The notes: generated by a model not told the origin, from the letters alone. Positions 45,240 to 60,462 are shown, counted from the first letter of the stretch. The stretch: DNA of 62,801 nucleotides from Bacillota bacterium (GCA_023411375.1 JAEYOW010000025.1:1-62801); one strand, 5' to 3'. A program made the numbers and translations.

Positions 45240-46232
45240 ATGGGCAAGCTGATTTTGCTCGCCACAGGCGGTACCATCGCCTGTACTCCCGGCGACAGCG
45301 GCCTTTCCCCCACCCTTCGCGCGGCCGATCTCCTTGCCTCGGTGCGGCAGTCCCTTCCGTGCGAGGTGGTGCCGCGCGACGTTTTCCTGATGGACTCCAG
45401 CAATATGCAGCCCGAGGAATGGTGCGCGCTTGCCAAAGCCGTCCACGCCGCGCTTGCCGAATGCGACGGCGTTGTCATCACCCACGGCACCGACACCATG
45501 GCCTATACTGCCGCCGCGCTAAGCTTTATGCTTGCCGGCGCGGGCAAGCCCGTCATTCTGACAGGCTCCCAGCTTCCTCTATTTCATCCGCTCAGCGACG
45601 CGCGGCAGAATCTGCTGCGAGCGATGACCGCCGCGCTGCACGGCGTTGCGGGCGTATACGTCTGCTTTGATAACAAGCTGATATCCGGCGTTCATTGCGT
45701 TAAGACGCATACCACGTCCATGGACGCCTTTTCCACGGTCAACGCGCCCTTGGCGGGCCATTTTGACGTGGAGGGCGTTCATTTTGACTGCCCGCAGCCT
45801 TATACCCCGCTGCGGCCGTCCGAGCCCTACCGCCTGCGCGCCGCCATCGACCCCCGCGTGTTTTTGCTCAAGCTGATTCCCGGCACCTCCCCGGATGTTT
45901 TGCGCTTTGTCCGGGAAGCCGGCTATCGCGGGCTTGTCATCGAGGCGTTCGGCCTCGGCGGGCTGCATTACATCCGCCGCAACCTTGTGCGCGCCATGGA
46001 GCAGCTTGGGCAAAGCGGCGTATATGTGCTTGTGGTCAGCCAATGTCTGTACGAAAAGGCCGACCTCAGCATCTACGAGGTTGGCCGGGGACTGATGCGT
46101 GAATATGTGCTCGGCGGCCGCGATATGACCACCGAGACCGCCGTGTGTAAAATGATGTGGGCGCTCGGGCAGGAGAATCCGGCCGAATGGCTCACCCACT
46201 CCTTGGTGGGCGAAACCCGGACCGATCCGTAA
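45240..46232 (+). CDS. ansA: Type I L-asparaginase
   Basis: 330 residues from ATG at 45240 (MGKLILLATGGTIACTPGDSGLSP). The two catalytic threonines lie in TGGTIA and HGTDTMAYTAAAL; TGSQLPL is another family block. No signal peptide, so it is the cytoplasmic type, releasing ammonia and aspartate from asparagine. Last gene of the GT1-feo operon; convergent with the next gene with only 15 bases between stops. Confidence 0.93.
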   Translation: MGKLILLATGGTIACTPGDSGLSPTLRAADLLASVRQSLPCEVVPRDVFLMDSSNMQPEEWCALAKAVHAALAECDGVVITHGTDTMAYTAAALSFMLAGAGKPVILTGSQLPLFHPLSDARQNLLRAMTAALHGVAGVYVCFDNKLISGVHCVKTHTTSMDAFSTVNAPLAGHFDVEGVHFDCPQPYTPLRPSEPYRLRAAIDPRVFLLKLIPGTSPDVLRFVREAGYRGLVIEAFGLGGLHYIRRNLVRAMEQLGQSGVYVLVVSQCLYEKADLSIYEVGRGLMREYVLGGRDMTTETAVCKMMWALGQENPAEWLTHSLVGETRTDP

Positions 46233-46247
46233 CCCGCCTTTGTCCGC

Positions 46248-47468
46248 TTATTGGGGCCTTTCGTAATCGCCCAGCCCCACGCCGATCAGCGACGACACCG
46301 TGCGCACGAATTTTTTGTTCTGCCAAGTCGCCAGCTTATTAATCATCCGGCCGCGAAACACAAGCGCCATCGTATTGCCGCCGTCCAGGTTAAGCGCCTC
46401 CTCAACGCCGCGCTCCTTCATCATCTGCGCCATTCGGATCAGCCCCGTACCCTCGCTGGATTTCATACGGCCCTGTACGCTTAACAGCAGATAGTGTCCC
46501 GGCTCGATCATCCCCAGCGCCTGCCGGGGAGATTTGGTCTCATACCATTTTTCCAGCACCAGCGGATTGATTTCACCATCTTTGATCAGCACCGGGCCAA
46601 AGCAGAACACGTTGACCGCGCCAAGGTTCAGCAGCTCCTCCGCCGTAATCTCGGCGCAGCCGTACGCCTTTAAGCTGCCATCCTCAAACTGCGCGAGCAT
46701 ATCCAGATTGGGCAGGTTATGCAGCTGCTTTCGGTAGGTTTTATCGCTGATAATTGATCCATCTCGAATGACGATGCCCACCTTTTCGCCCCGGTTGATG
46801 CGGTGTCCGTAAAAATCATCCGTAAAGCCGAGCACAAACCGGTTGTCCGCCGCGATCACATGAGGGTGCTTGAAACGCGTGCCCGGCCTTTCGGGATTGT
46901 TTTCAACCGTCATCAGCCGCTCTCCGCCGCGCAGGCGGATATCCGTTTCAAACCATTCAAGCGGTATTTCGCTGTCGGTCTTCCGTACGATGCTGATTTG
47001 AAGGTTTTGAGTCAGATAAACCCACATGCCCTCCTCATCGTTCTCATAAACAAACTCGCCTTCGCCGGCAAGATAGCCCTCCGCGTCCCGCTCGGGATAC
47101 GCCACCAGCGGGGTGGGCCTGGGCGTGGGCGCCGGCGTGGGCGTTGGAGATACATAAGGCTGTGCATTCGCGCCGTAGAGCGCATCCCGTACCTCCGAGG
47201 TCAACACGCCCGTGGGCTCCAGCCCGTTCTGCCGCTGAAATGCCTGAAGCGCTTCAACCGTCGCCTCGCTAAACTCCTGAGACAAATTATCCGTCCGGAA
47301 GTATCCCAGCTCATACAGCCGCAGTTTTATTTCCTTAACCGCTCTGCCTTTATCGCCAAGCTTCAGCGTTTCGGCCGCCGCGCCGGCTCCACAGGCCGGG
47401 ACAGCCGCTCCAAACGCGAAAATGATTGCCGTCAGCAATACGATCAATCTTCTGTGCAGTCTGTTCAT
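46248..47468 (-). CDS. Secreted protein: peptidoglycan-binding domain plus NAGPA-like phosphodiester glycosidase domain
   Basis: 406 residues. Signal peptide (1-30, cleavage near ACGAGAAAE), PG_binding_1 domain (about 35-95, LGDKGRAVKEIKLRLYELGYF, TVEALQAFQRQNGLEPTGVLT), a Pro-Thr linker (SPTPTPAPTPRPTP), then a domain with GIVIRDGSIISDK and EEALNLDGGNTMALVFRG, the NAGPA signature. NAGPA domains cleave GlcNAc-phosphodiesters, so it may trim wall glycopolymers. Its ATG overlaps the LRR gene stop (ATGA). Probable cell wall enzyme; substrate inferred. Confidence 0.85.
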   Translation of the reverse strand: MNRLHRRLIVLLTAIIFAFGAAVPACGAGAAAETLKLGDKGRAVKEIKLRLYELGYFRTDNLSQEFSEATVEALQAFQRQNGLEPTGVLTSEVRDALYGANAQPYVSPTPTPAPTPRPTPLVAYPERDAEGYLAGEGEFVYENDEEGMWVYLTQNLQISIVRKTDSEIPLEWFETDIRLRGGERLMTVENNPERPGTRFKHPHVIAADNRFVLGFTDDFYGHRINRGEKVGIVIRDGSIISDKTYRKQLHNLPNLDMLAQFEDGSLKAYGCAEITAEELLNLGAVNVFCFGPVLIKDGEINPLVLEKWYETKSPRQALGMIEPGHYLLLSVQGRMKSSEGTGLIRMAQMMKERGVEEALNLDGGNTMALVFRGRMINKLATWQNKKFVRTVSSLIGVGLGDYERPQ

Positions 47469-48499
47469 GGTGTCTTAAACTCCTCATAACGGGTTCTTTT
47501 AAATATTCTGACAATTTGTAAATAGCGAGGATGTCCCTGCCGCCATCCTTCCGCCGTTGGAGCGATCTCCCCGGCCGTGGTATTCATCGTGCATTCCGGA
47601 TGGGCCTTCGCAAGCATTTGAAGTTGCTCCTCCGTATACGGATTTTCGGATATCCACAGCCTATTCAGCTTCGTAAGGCCAAGCAACGGCGAATAGTCCG
47701 CCACCCGGCAAAAGGTCATGTTCAGATCGATCAGCTTCGTAAGGCCCTTTAGGGGCGACAAATCGCTGACCGGGTTCTTGAAAATCTCCAGATACTCAAG
47801 CTCCTTCAACGAAGCGACGGGAGACAGATCCTCAACCTGGTTATCGGCCAAAATGAGCACGCGGAGGTTCGGCGCGTCGTATAAAAAATCAAGATTTCTC
47901 ACATTGTTATGCCCCACGTCCAGCGCAAGCAGGTTATCGCAGTATTTCACGCCGCGAAAATCCTCCGCCGTATGGCGTATGGAGCTGTAGCTGTGCCGCG
48001 TACTAAAGGCCGTCGCATCCGTCCGAAGCAAGTGGGACGCTATCTTGATTTTGCATGACACATGCATTTTGGGCATCAGGGCGCTTAGCTCCTCCAGCTG
48101 CTCAAAGGTAAAGGCGGTGTCCCAGGCCGTCAGCTCCTCAACGTCCGGCAGCCAACGCAGGCAATTGTAGAGCTGCCGAAACTCCTTTTCCTTCGTCACC
48201 TTGTTGGGATGCAGGTTTACCCGGGTCGCGGTGGACCGAACCTTTTTACCAACCACCGACAGGCTGTATTCAAACGCAAGCTCTGGGAAGGCTTCGCGAA
48301 GCTGGTCCAGCGCCGCGGGTGCCACGGGCGTCTCATCAAAAACCACGCGTCCTACATCGGTCGCCGACGCAATTGTTTGAATCAGCGCCTCCATATCGCG
48401 CGCTTTTTTTCCCGGCAGCTGCAGTTCCTCCGCGAACGCCCGCCCCAGCGTCAAAGCCAGGCACATACAGGCCAGAATGGCCGCCAGATTTCTTTTCAT
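47465..48499 (-). CDS. Secreted leucine-rich-repeat protein
   Basis: 344 residues from ATG at 48499; a GTG eight codons upstream is possible. Signal peptide (MKRNLAAILACMCLALTLGRAFA). Residues about 180-300 contain LRR units such as LLALDVGHNNVRNLDFL, LRVLILADNQVEDLSPV and LIDLNMTFCRVADYSPL. LRR proteins bind other proteins; no enzyme domain is seen. Coupled to the downstream NAGPA gene by a 4-base overlap, so they probably act together at the cell surface. Confidence 0.8.
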   Translation of the reverse strand: MKRNLAAILACMCLALTLGRAFAEELQLPGKKARDMEALIQTIASATDVGRVVFDETPVAPAALDQLREAFPELAFEYSLSVVGKKVRSTATRVNLHPNKVTKEKEFRQLYNCLRWLPDVEELTAWDTAFTFEQLEELSALMPKMHVSCKIKIASHLLRTDATAFSTRHSYSSIRHTAEDFRGVKYCDNLLALDVGHNNVRNLDFLYDAPNLRVLILADNQVEDLSPVASLKELEYLEIFKNPVSDLSPLKGLTKLIDLNMTFCRVADYSPLLGLTKLNRLWISENPYTEEQLQMLAKAHPECTMNTTAGEIAPTAEGWRQGHPRYLQIVRIFKRTRYEEFKTP

Positions 48500-48621
48500 C
48501 CTTCTTTCGCGCCTCAAAATCACGTTTTTGCATCCAAACTATATCATACATCACCGTATGATTCAATATATCCGGCAAATTCGCAAGTGGTATTTTCCAT
48601 AAACTTCCACTCTCAATCAAG

Positions 48622-48663
48622 ACGATCCCCCGCCATCGTAGCTAGCGTATGGCGGGGGATCGT
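48622..48663. terminator. Long hairpin after rpoC
   Basis: ACGATCCCCCGCCAT and ATGGCGGGGGATCGT form a perfect 15-bp stem with a 12-base loop, 16 bases beyond the rpoC stop. The T-richer side (TTCTTTTC) is on the plus strand; on the rpoC strand the tail is only CTTGATTG. It still likely ends or caps the rpoBC transcript. Confidence 0.65.
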
Positions 48664-48678
48664 TCTTTTCAGCGCGTC

Positions 48679-52242
<3,564 letters not shown>

Positions 52243-52280
52243 AACGCGGCACTCCCTTTCGGTCTATGGGATCAAACAGC

Positions 52281-56015
<3,735 letters not shown>

Positions 56016-56164
56016 AAAAAGCCATCACCCCTTATGTTGTCCAACCAGTATCGCGTTCCGGCGGAAATTTGTATTTTCCCGTTGCATTTTTTTACGGGAC
56101 CGTGTACAATACTTCCACAGGAAGGACATACTTCCGCACAGTAACGATACTGATGCAAGTTTAA

Positions 56165-56193
56165 AGTCTATCACGATTCCCAAACCTTGTCAA
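56165..56193 (-). promoter_or_regulatory. Promoter of rpoBC
   Basis: Minus strand TTGACA (56193-56188), 17-base spacer, TAGACT (56170-56165). The leader to rpoB is about 140 bases and has a small CCCGT/ACGGG hairpin. Confidence 0.75.
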
Positions 56194-56240
56194 GGCCGGG
56201 TTTTGCTTTTTTTATGCTTTCGCGAGAATTTACCTAGGAT

Positions 56241-56276
56241 ATAGGAAGGCCGCTGAAAATTCAGCGGCCTTCCTAT
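56241..56276. terminator. Strong hairpin between the sigma-operon and rpoBC
   Basis: ATAGGAAGGCCGCTGA and TCAGCGGCCTTCCTAT form a perfect 16-bp stem with a 4-base loop, 17 bases after the stop of the small membrane protein on the minus strand. T-tracts are weak on both sides, but stem strength and position suggest termination. Confidence 0.7.
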
Positions 56277-56292
56277 TATTATAGATCTGCTG

Positions 56293-56715
56293 TTACTCGC
56301 CATCGGGCCGGGCGGCGTCTTCCCCGCTTTTCTTTTCCACGTAATCCGTGAAGGCCTGCCTGCCCTGGCCAAGCCACCACTCATCGTAGTATTTCCAATG
56401 CTTCCAGCCTTCTTTGGAAGTATCGTCCTCGCCGCAGGGGCCGTGATGCTTATGCCTGTGTGAGGATTTTGATTCGCCGTGGCCGCCGCCCGCGCCGCCA
56501 AAGATGAGGTGCCCCAGGATCACGATGCCGAAGGCCTGCCAGTAGGTGATAACTTTCAGGCCGAACAGCTCGGGCATCAGCCAGTTCCAAAGCTCCCTGA
56601 CGAAAATGCCGAATACCAGGCCCAGGATGACGGCGGTGACAAGGCCGATTACGACCATGCCGATGATGCGCGCCCCCCTGGGCACGCGGTGAAATTTCTG
56701 CTTCCATTCGCTCAT
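56293..56715 (-). CDS. Small membrane protein with His-rich tail, partner of the sigma factor
   Basis: 140 residues from ATG at 56715 (AAAGGAGAT upstream). Two membrane helices (about 17-40 and 55-74). LWNWLMPELFGLKVITYWQAFGIVILGHLIFGG resembles a short family seen in Bacteroidota and other phyla next to regulatory genes. The cytoplasmic or outer tail has HRHKHHG (86-92) and aromatic WKHWKYYDEWW. It starts 44 bases after the ECF-type sigma gene on the same strand, so it may be its regulator or a metal-responsive partner. Function is inferred only from position. Confidence 0.7.
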   Translation of the reverse strand: MSEWKQKFHRVPRGARIIGMVVIGLVTAVILGLVFGIFVRELWNWLMPELFGLKVITYWQAFGIVILGHLIFGGAGGGHGESKSSHRHKHHGPCGEDDTSKEGWKHWKYYDEWWLGQGRQAFTDYVEKKSGEDAARPDGE

Positions 56716-56759
56716 ATGCGTATCTCCTTTCCTATCCTTGAAACAGGGTGCGGGATGGT

Positions 56760-57299
56760 TTACGGCTTGAAATCCCGGAGCATTTCCTTCAGCGATTTTA
56801 CGGCGCGGCACTTGCGGCTTAGCAGCGTGCCCATGGGCTCGTTCCATTGCATGGACAGTTCCCTGAATGAGCGGCCTTTGAGTTCGGTGGCGACGAAGAC
56901 GGCGCGCTGTTTGGGCTCCAGGCATCCGATGGCTTCCGCCAGCCTTGCCATGAATTCCCTTTTTTCCGCCTCGCTGCTTACCTCGGCGGAGCCGGCCAGA
57001 AATTCCAGCAGGGAGGTTTCACCGTCCTCATTGGAAAAGCTTTGCAGCGATACGGTGCGCCGCCGTCTGCGGGCAAGGTCGGCAACCTTGTTGTTCAGCG
57101 CACGGTAGACGTAGGCCGCCAGGTTTTCCACATGTTGCATGGGATCCGTACGGTTCAGCATGGCCAGCATGACTTCCCCGACCATGTCCTCCGCGTCCAT
57201 CTCGCTGATATCCGCCATCTTTCTTTTCACGAAGCTGATGAAACGCTTGCGTTCCGAATCGAAAAAACGGAATATCCTGCCCCTGCCATCCCTCTCCAT
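56760..57299 (-). CDS. ECF-type RNA polymerase sigma factor
   Basis: 179 residues from ATG at 57299, though only AGGACGG lies upstream and a GTG start at 57368 is possible. Region 2 (residues about 8-75, DAEDMVGEVMLAMLNRTDP, LAAYVYRALNNKVADLARRRRR) and region 4 (about 110-170, LEPKQRAVFVATELKGRSFRELSMQWNEPMGTLLSRKCRAVKSLKEML) are present; region 3 is absent. It directs polymerase to stress or envelope promoters. The following membrane protein gene could regulate it. Confidence 0.88.
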   Translation of the reverse strand: MERDGRGRIFRFFDSERKRFISFVKRKMADISEMDAEDMVGEVMLAMLNRTDPMQHVENLAAYVYRALNNKVADLARRRRRTVSLQSFSNEDGETSLLEFLAGSAEVSSEAEKREFMARLAEAIGCLEPKQRAVFVATELKGRSFRELSMQWNEPMGTLLSRKCRAVKSLKEMLRDFKP

Positions 57300-57468
57300 G
57301 GTTTCAAACCGTCCTAGCTGCCCAAGTCTTTGTCTGTCTGGGCTGATATCATTTGCTTCACCCCACACCCTTATGACGGCGGGGAGGCCGATTTATTGCA
57401 TGTGAAGCAAAGTTTATTTCTTTGAATCATCCTACCATACTTACAGGGCGGATGTCATGGAGAATGGT

Positions 57469-57499
57469 AAAAAAGCCTCGCGGCGCAAACCGCAAGGCT
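57469..57499 (-). terminator. Intrinsic terminator on the minus strand
   Basis: On the minus strand a 9-pair stem with one mismatch (AGCCT-GCGG with CCGC-AGGCT) is followed by six T. It would end transcripts coming through the structured region from the spoIID side. Confidence 0.8.
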
Positions 57500-57644
57500 A
57501 CATAATAGGAATGAGTCATGCAATTTTCCGGGGATGCATAGAAGGGGCAGAGCCCCTTCTATTGTAATCGTGTCGCCCGGCTTTGCTGGCGCCGTAACCC
57601 TGCCCCCGCCAGTGGCGGGAATGGGCAGGGTGGAGGCGGGAAGT

Positions 57645-57697
57645 GAAACGAGCCATGCGAGCGATAGCGAAGCAGGGCGACGATTGAACTTCCGGAC
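57645..57697. repeat. Copy B of the two-copy non-coding element
   Basis: GAAACGAG (57645-57652), exactly 25 bases, CGACGATTGA (57678-57687), then TT-N-CGGAC (57690-57697). Spacing is identical to copy A at 56-108, while the 25-base interior differs. Confidence 0.55.
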
Positions 57698-57731
57698 CGC
57701 GCGGGGCGCTTGCGCAGCAAGCTTTCCTTAA

Positions 57732-57869
57732 CACTTTTTGCCGACCGTAGCTCCAAGGGTGAGGGGATGAAATACCCGAACCTGAAGGCTTGAAATGGTT
57801 TGTCATTTCAAGCCGGAACACCAGCCGAGCGAAGCGAAGGAGGGTGCGTAGGAGTACAGGCAAAAAGTG
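57732..57869. ncRNA. Candidate structured RNA
   Basis: An outer 11-bp perfect helix (CACTTTTTGCC 57732-57742 with GGCAAAAAGTG 57859-57869) continues inward as GTA-CTCC with GGAG-TAC. Inside lie an 11-bp perfect hairpin (GGCTTGAAATG/CATTTCAAGCC, 57787-57797 with 57804-57814), a GGGT/ACCC hairpin and CACC/GGTG pairing. This is a multibranched fold with no coding potential. Strand is uncertain: a terminator follows on either side. I do not recognise an Rfam family. Confidence 0.5.
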
Positions 57870-57875
57870 CAGCTC

Positions 57876-57900
57876 AAAAAAATGACGACGTCATTTTTTT
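57876..57900 (-). terminator. Terminator of spoIID (bidirectional)
   Basis: AAAAAAATGAC and GTCATTTTTTT form an 11-bp stem with loop GAC, 8 bases after the spoIID stop, with T-tracts on both strands. It could also end the structured RNA on the plus strand. Confidence 0.8.
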
Positions 57901-57907
57901 GAAGGGT

Positions 57908-58915
57908 TTACCACATGGATACGACCTGCACGTCTTTAAAGTACTGCATCACGATCTCCTCACCCTTCATGCCGCCCTCCGCCAGGCCGTAGGCGCCCCA
58001 TTGGGGCATGCCGACCCCGTGGCCGTACCCCTTGCCGGACATGACGACCTTCCCGTCCTGGTATTTGATGCCGGTTAAAAAGGTGGATCGCATTTTCATG
58101 CTGCCCAGGGCGATGCGAAGCTCCGGGGCGCTCACTTCCTGCCCGCCGACTGAGAGTGTTACCGCCCGGCCGCTTTCACCCTTTTTGGCGATGGAAATAT
58201 CCTTGGCGGATGTGGGGGAGCCGCCGGCCTTTTTGCAGGCGGTCAGGAATTCGGACTCGGAGAAGGACGCCTCCCAGGCCTTGGCGTCCTCCGGCGCATC
58301 ATTGCTTTCCTGGCCGGGGACACTTTCGGTATAGGGCGGTTCCTCCTTATCATAGGCCAGGCCTTCCTTGGCCAGGGCTGTACGGCCGCCGGAATGGGCA
58401 TGGAACCAGGTGTAGGGGAATTCGCCATTCGAAGAGAGCACCAGGCCGCGCGTGCTTTCCACGGCCTGCTTCACCCGGTCATTGATTTCTTCGGCGCTGT
58501 AGGCCTGGGCTTCCTCAATGTCGGTGGAAACATCGGCGCCTTCGTACTTGCTTTCCTTTTCGGTGGTGAACTTCAATACGAAGGTGCGGGCCAGAATGGC
58601 TTGGGCCCTAAGCGCCTCCATCGGCCAGTCGTTTTTCATTTCCCCGGCCAGCACGCCCTGGAGGTAGGTTTCCAGGTCCATATCCTTAACGGCTTTATTC
58701 TTAACTACGTATACTTGCAAAATGGGTACGCCATTGTTATCGGTCTTTTTCAGCCTGGTGGGCATCGAAGGCTTGGCTCCGGCGGCATTGGCGGATGTGC
58801 CTGTTTTGGGCGAGGCTGAGGGAAGGAGTTCCGCCTGTGCATCCGGCGTGGCGGCGCATGAGGACATCAGGCCAATAACCATCAGGCATGAAAGGAGCAG
58901 GCAAAGGGCGCGCAT
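57908..58915 (-). CDS. spoIID: SpoIID-like lytic transglycosylase (SpoIID/LytB domain), probable lipoprotein
   Basis: 335 residues from ATG at 58915, GGAGGT 8 bases upstream. Signal sequence ending at a Cys in GLMSSCAAT, so probably a lipoprotein, then a Ser/Ala/Pro linker and the SpoIID domain: MDLETYLQGVLAGEM, WPMEALRAQAILARTF, WFHAHSGGRTA and GYGHGVGMPQWGAYG. SpoIID degrades septal peptidoglycan with SpoIIP during engulfment, so the host may sporulate; the lipoprotein form could also be a vegetative relative. It is divergent from the str operon. Confidence 0.88.
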   Translation of the reverse strand: MRALCLLLSCLMVIGLMSSCAATPDAQAELLPSASPKTGTSANAAGAKPSMPTRLKKTDNNGVPILQVYVVKNKAVKDMDLETYLQGVLAGEMKNDWPMEALRAQAILARTFVLKFTTEKESKYEGADVSTDIEEAQAYSAEEINDRVKQAVESTRGLVLSSNGEFPYTWFHAHSGGRTALAKEGLAYDKEEPPYTESVPGQESNDAPEDAKAWEASFSESEFLTACKKAGGSPTSAKDISIAKKGESGRAVTLSVGGQEVSAPELRIALGSMKMRSTFLTGIKYQDGKVVMSGKGYGHGVGMPQWGAYGLAEGGMKGEEIVMQYFKDVQVVSMW

Positions 58916-59004
58916 GAGGAGACCTCCTTGAATCAATCATCAGTTTGACACAAGTTTCCCCCGGCACAAAGCAAAATACGCCGCAACCTTTTGGAAACAA
59001 CCGA

Positions 59005-59033
59005 TTGACAGAAAAGGAAAACGATGATATGAT
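59005..59033 (+). promoter_or_regulatory. Promoter of the str operon
   Basis: TTGACA (59005-59010), 17-base spacer, TATGAT (59028-59033), about 85 bases before rplGB. Confidence 0.88.
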
Positions 59034-59116
59034 TATCTGGTTGTCCGCCGACGATGTTTTTCTATGCCTTCCTTCAAAAAACGGCGGGGAAACTCTCCGT
59101 AGAGGGGCGATGCGTT

Positions 59117-59362
59117 ATGCTGGAGGAGCTTAAAAATCCCGCCGGCCGCGTGGTTGGCACCAAGCAGCTTCTTAGGGCGCTTGCAGCCGGCAAGGTCGCC
59201 CAGGTGTTTGTGGCGGAGGACGCGGACGATTTCATTTACCGCAGGGTGCGCACAGCCGCCGAGGCGAATCGGGTACCCGTTACGGTAGTCAAGACCATGG
59301 CGCAATTGGGGCAGGCCTGCCGCGTTGATGTGGATACGGCCGCCGCCGGGCTTTTGCGCTGA
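59117..59362 (+). CDS. rplGB: L7Ae-like ribosomal protein (YbxF type)
   Basis: 81 residues from ATG at 59117 (GAGGGG upstream); the frame extends upstream without a good start. LKNPAGRVVGTKQLLRALAAGKVAQVFVAEDADDFIYRRV matches the L7Ae kink-turn-binding fold. In B. subtilis the orthologue precedes rpsL in the same way. It binds kink-turn RNA; exact role on the ribosome is uncertain. First gene of the str operon. Confidence 0.92.
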   Translation: MLEELKNPAGRVVGTKQLLRALAAGKVAQVFVAEDADDFIYRRVRTAAEANRVPVTVVKTMAQLGQACRVDVDTAAAGLLR

Positions 59363-59429
59363 ACTTTATTGCCTATAGGCTTCCGAGGGTTGCGGAAGTA
59401 TTATAGATATCATTCCAGGAGGTGCTTCC

Positions 59430-59804
59430 ATGCCCACGATCAATCAATTGATCCGCAAGGGAAGGGAAAAGGTCGTCAACAAGTCGACTGCGCCCATTTT
59501 GCAGGGTTGCCCGCAAAAACGCGGCGTTTGCCTGAGCGTGAAGACCACCACGCCCAAAAAGCCGAACTCCGCTCTGCGTAAAATCGCAAGGATCCGCCTG
59601 ACGAATCTGATCGAAGGCACTTGCTATATACCGGGGATCGGCCACAATCTGCAGGAGCATAGCGTGGTACTCATCCGCGGCGGCCGTGTCCGCGACCTGC
59701 CCGGCGTACGTTACCACATCATCCGCGGCGCGCTGGATACCGCCGGCGTGGCAAAGAGGATGCAGGGCCGTTCTCTGTACGGCGCAAAGCGTCCCAAGAA
59801 GTAA
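59430..59804 (+). CDS. rpsL: 30S ribosomal protein S12
   Basis: 124 residues. PTINQLIRKGREKV, TTTPKKPNSALRKIARIRL and PGVRYHIIRGALDTAGV are typical; Lys in the KPNSALRK region is the wild-type form. GGAGGT precedes the ATG. A CTTCCG/CGGAAG hairpin lies in the 67-base gap after rplGB. Confidence 0.98.
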   Translation: MPTINQLIRKGREKVVNKSTAPILQGCPQKRGVCLSVKTTTPKKPNSALRKIARIRLTNLIEGTCYIPGIGHNLQEHSVVLIRGGRVRDLPGVRYHIIRGALDTAGVAKRMQGRSLYGAKRPKK

Positions 59805-59991
59805 TGAAGCGCACAATGCGCCAGAGCGCGGAAGATTGGCAGAGCCGCACCGTCCTCCTTCGGAACGGCGGAGGCAACGGGAACTGTGCCAAAAAGCCGC
59901 GTCCCGCAAAAGCGGGGACGGCATGATGCTGACATGCTGTTTTAGGCGAGTGCAATCATTCTGACTGTCAAACGCATGAGGAGGGAAAATC
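59805..59991 (+). promoter_or_regulatory. Structured rpsL-rpsG spacer, possible S7 regulatory site
   Basis: 187 bases, long for a str operon joint. GCGC/GCGC, a bulged GCCG-GTCCCGC with GCGGGGAC-CGGC stem near 59902-59928, and GCATG/CATGC near 59921-59938 can form. In E. coli, S7 binds the rpsL-rpsG spacer to control translation. Here that role is inference. Confidence 0.4.
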
Positions 59992-60462
59992 ATGCCCCGT
60001 CGTGGATTTATACCCAAGCGTGAGGTGCTGCCCGATCCCGTTTACGGGACGACCGTTGTCACCAAGCTCATCAACCAGATCATGCTCGAAGGCAAGCGCG
60101 GCACCGCGCAGACCATTTGCTATGACGCTTTTGCCGCTATGGCCGAAAAAACCGGCAAGGATGCGGGCGAAGTGTTCACCACCGCGGTAGCCAACGTGGC
60201 TCCCCAGCTGGAAGTCAAGGCCCGCCGCGTGGGCGGCGCCACCTACCAGGTGCCTATCGAGATCAGGCCCGAACGCCGTCAGACCCTGGCGCTGCGCTGG
60301 ATCGTGGATTTTAGCCGCAAGCGCGGTGAAAAGACCATGGCCCAGAGGCTGGCCGGCGAATTGATGGATGCCGCCAACAACACCGGCAACGCCGTCAAGC
60401 GCAAGGAAGAAATGCACCGCATGGCCGAGGCCAACAAGGCGTTCGCCCATTACCGGTGGTAA
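59992..60462 (+). CDS. rpsG: 30S ribosomal protein S7
   Basis: 156 residues. MPRRGFIPKREVLPDPVYGTTVVTKLINQIM, ALRWIVDFSRKRGEKTMAQRLAGELMDAANNTGNAVKRKEEMHRMAEANKAF are standard. GAGGAGGG precedes the ATG at 59992. It nucleates the 30S head by binding 16S rRNA. Confidence 0.98.
   Translation: MPRRGFIPKREVLPDPVYGTTVVTKLINQIMLEGKRGTAQTICYDAFAAMAEKTGKDAGEVFTTAVANVAPQLEVKARRVGGATYQVPIEIRPERRQTLALRWIVDFSRKRGEKTMAQRLAGELMDAANNTGNAVKRKEEMHRMAEANKAFAHYRW

Larger units (their letters stand above)
57300..57907. other. 608-base non-coding region between sigma gene and spoIID
   Basis: No convincing gene. 57469-57499 is a minus-strand terminator; 57541-57559 a GAAGGGGC/GCCCCTTC hairpin; 57597-57631 ACCCTGCCC/GGGCAGGGT with a nested CCGCC/GGCGG hairpin; 57645-57697 the repeated element; about 57701-57722 a GCTTGC/GCAAGC hairpin; 57732-57869 a candidate structured RNA; 57876-57900 the spoIID terminator. 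A 115-codon minus-strand frame overlaps this, but its translation is low-complexity. Confidence 0.65.

Noticed and set aside
56028..56090. 20-codon frame starting with ATG in the rpoB leader and ending in the rpoB ribosome site
   Set aside because: No Shine-Dalgarno before its ATG and no telling codon bias; too weak to call a regulatory leader peptide.
57516..57863. 115-codon minus-strand frame over the structured non-coding region
   Set aside because: It has no ribosome site and a low-complexity Arg/Ser/Pro translation, and it spans several perfect hairpins; it is better explained as non-coding.
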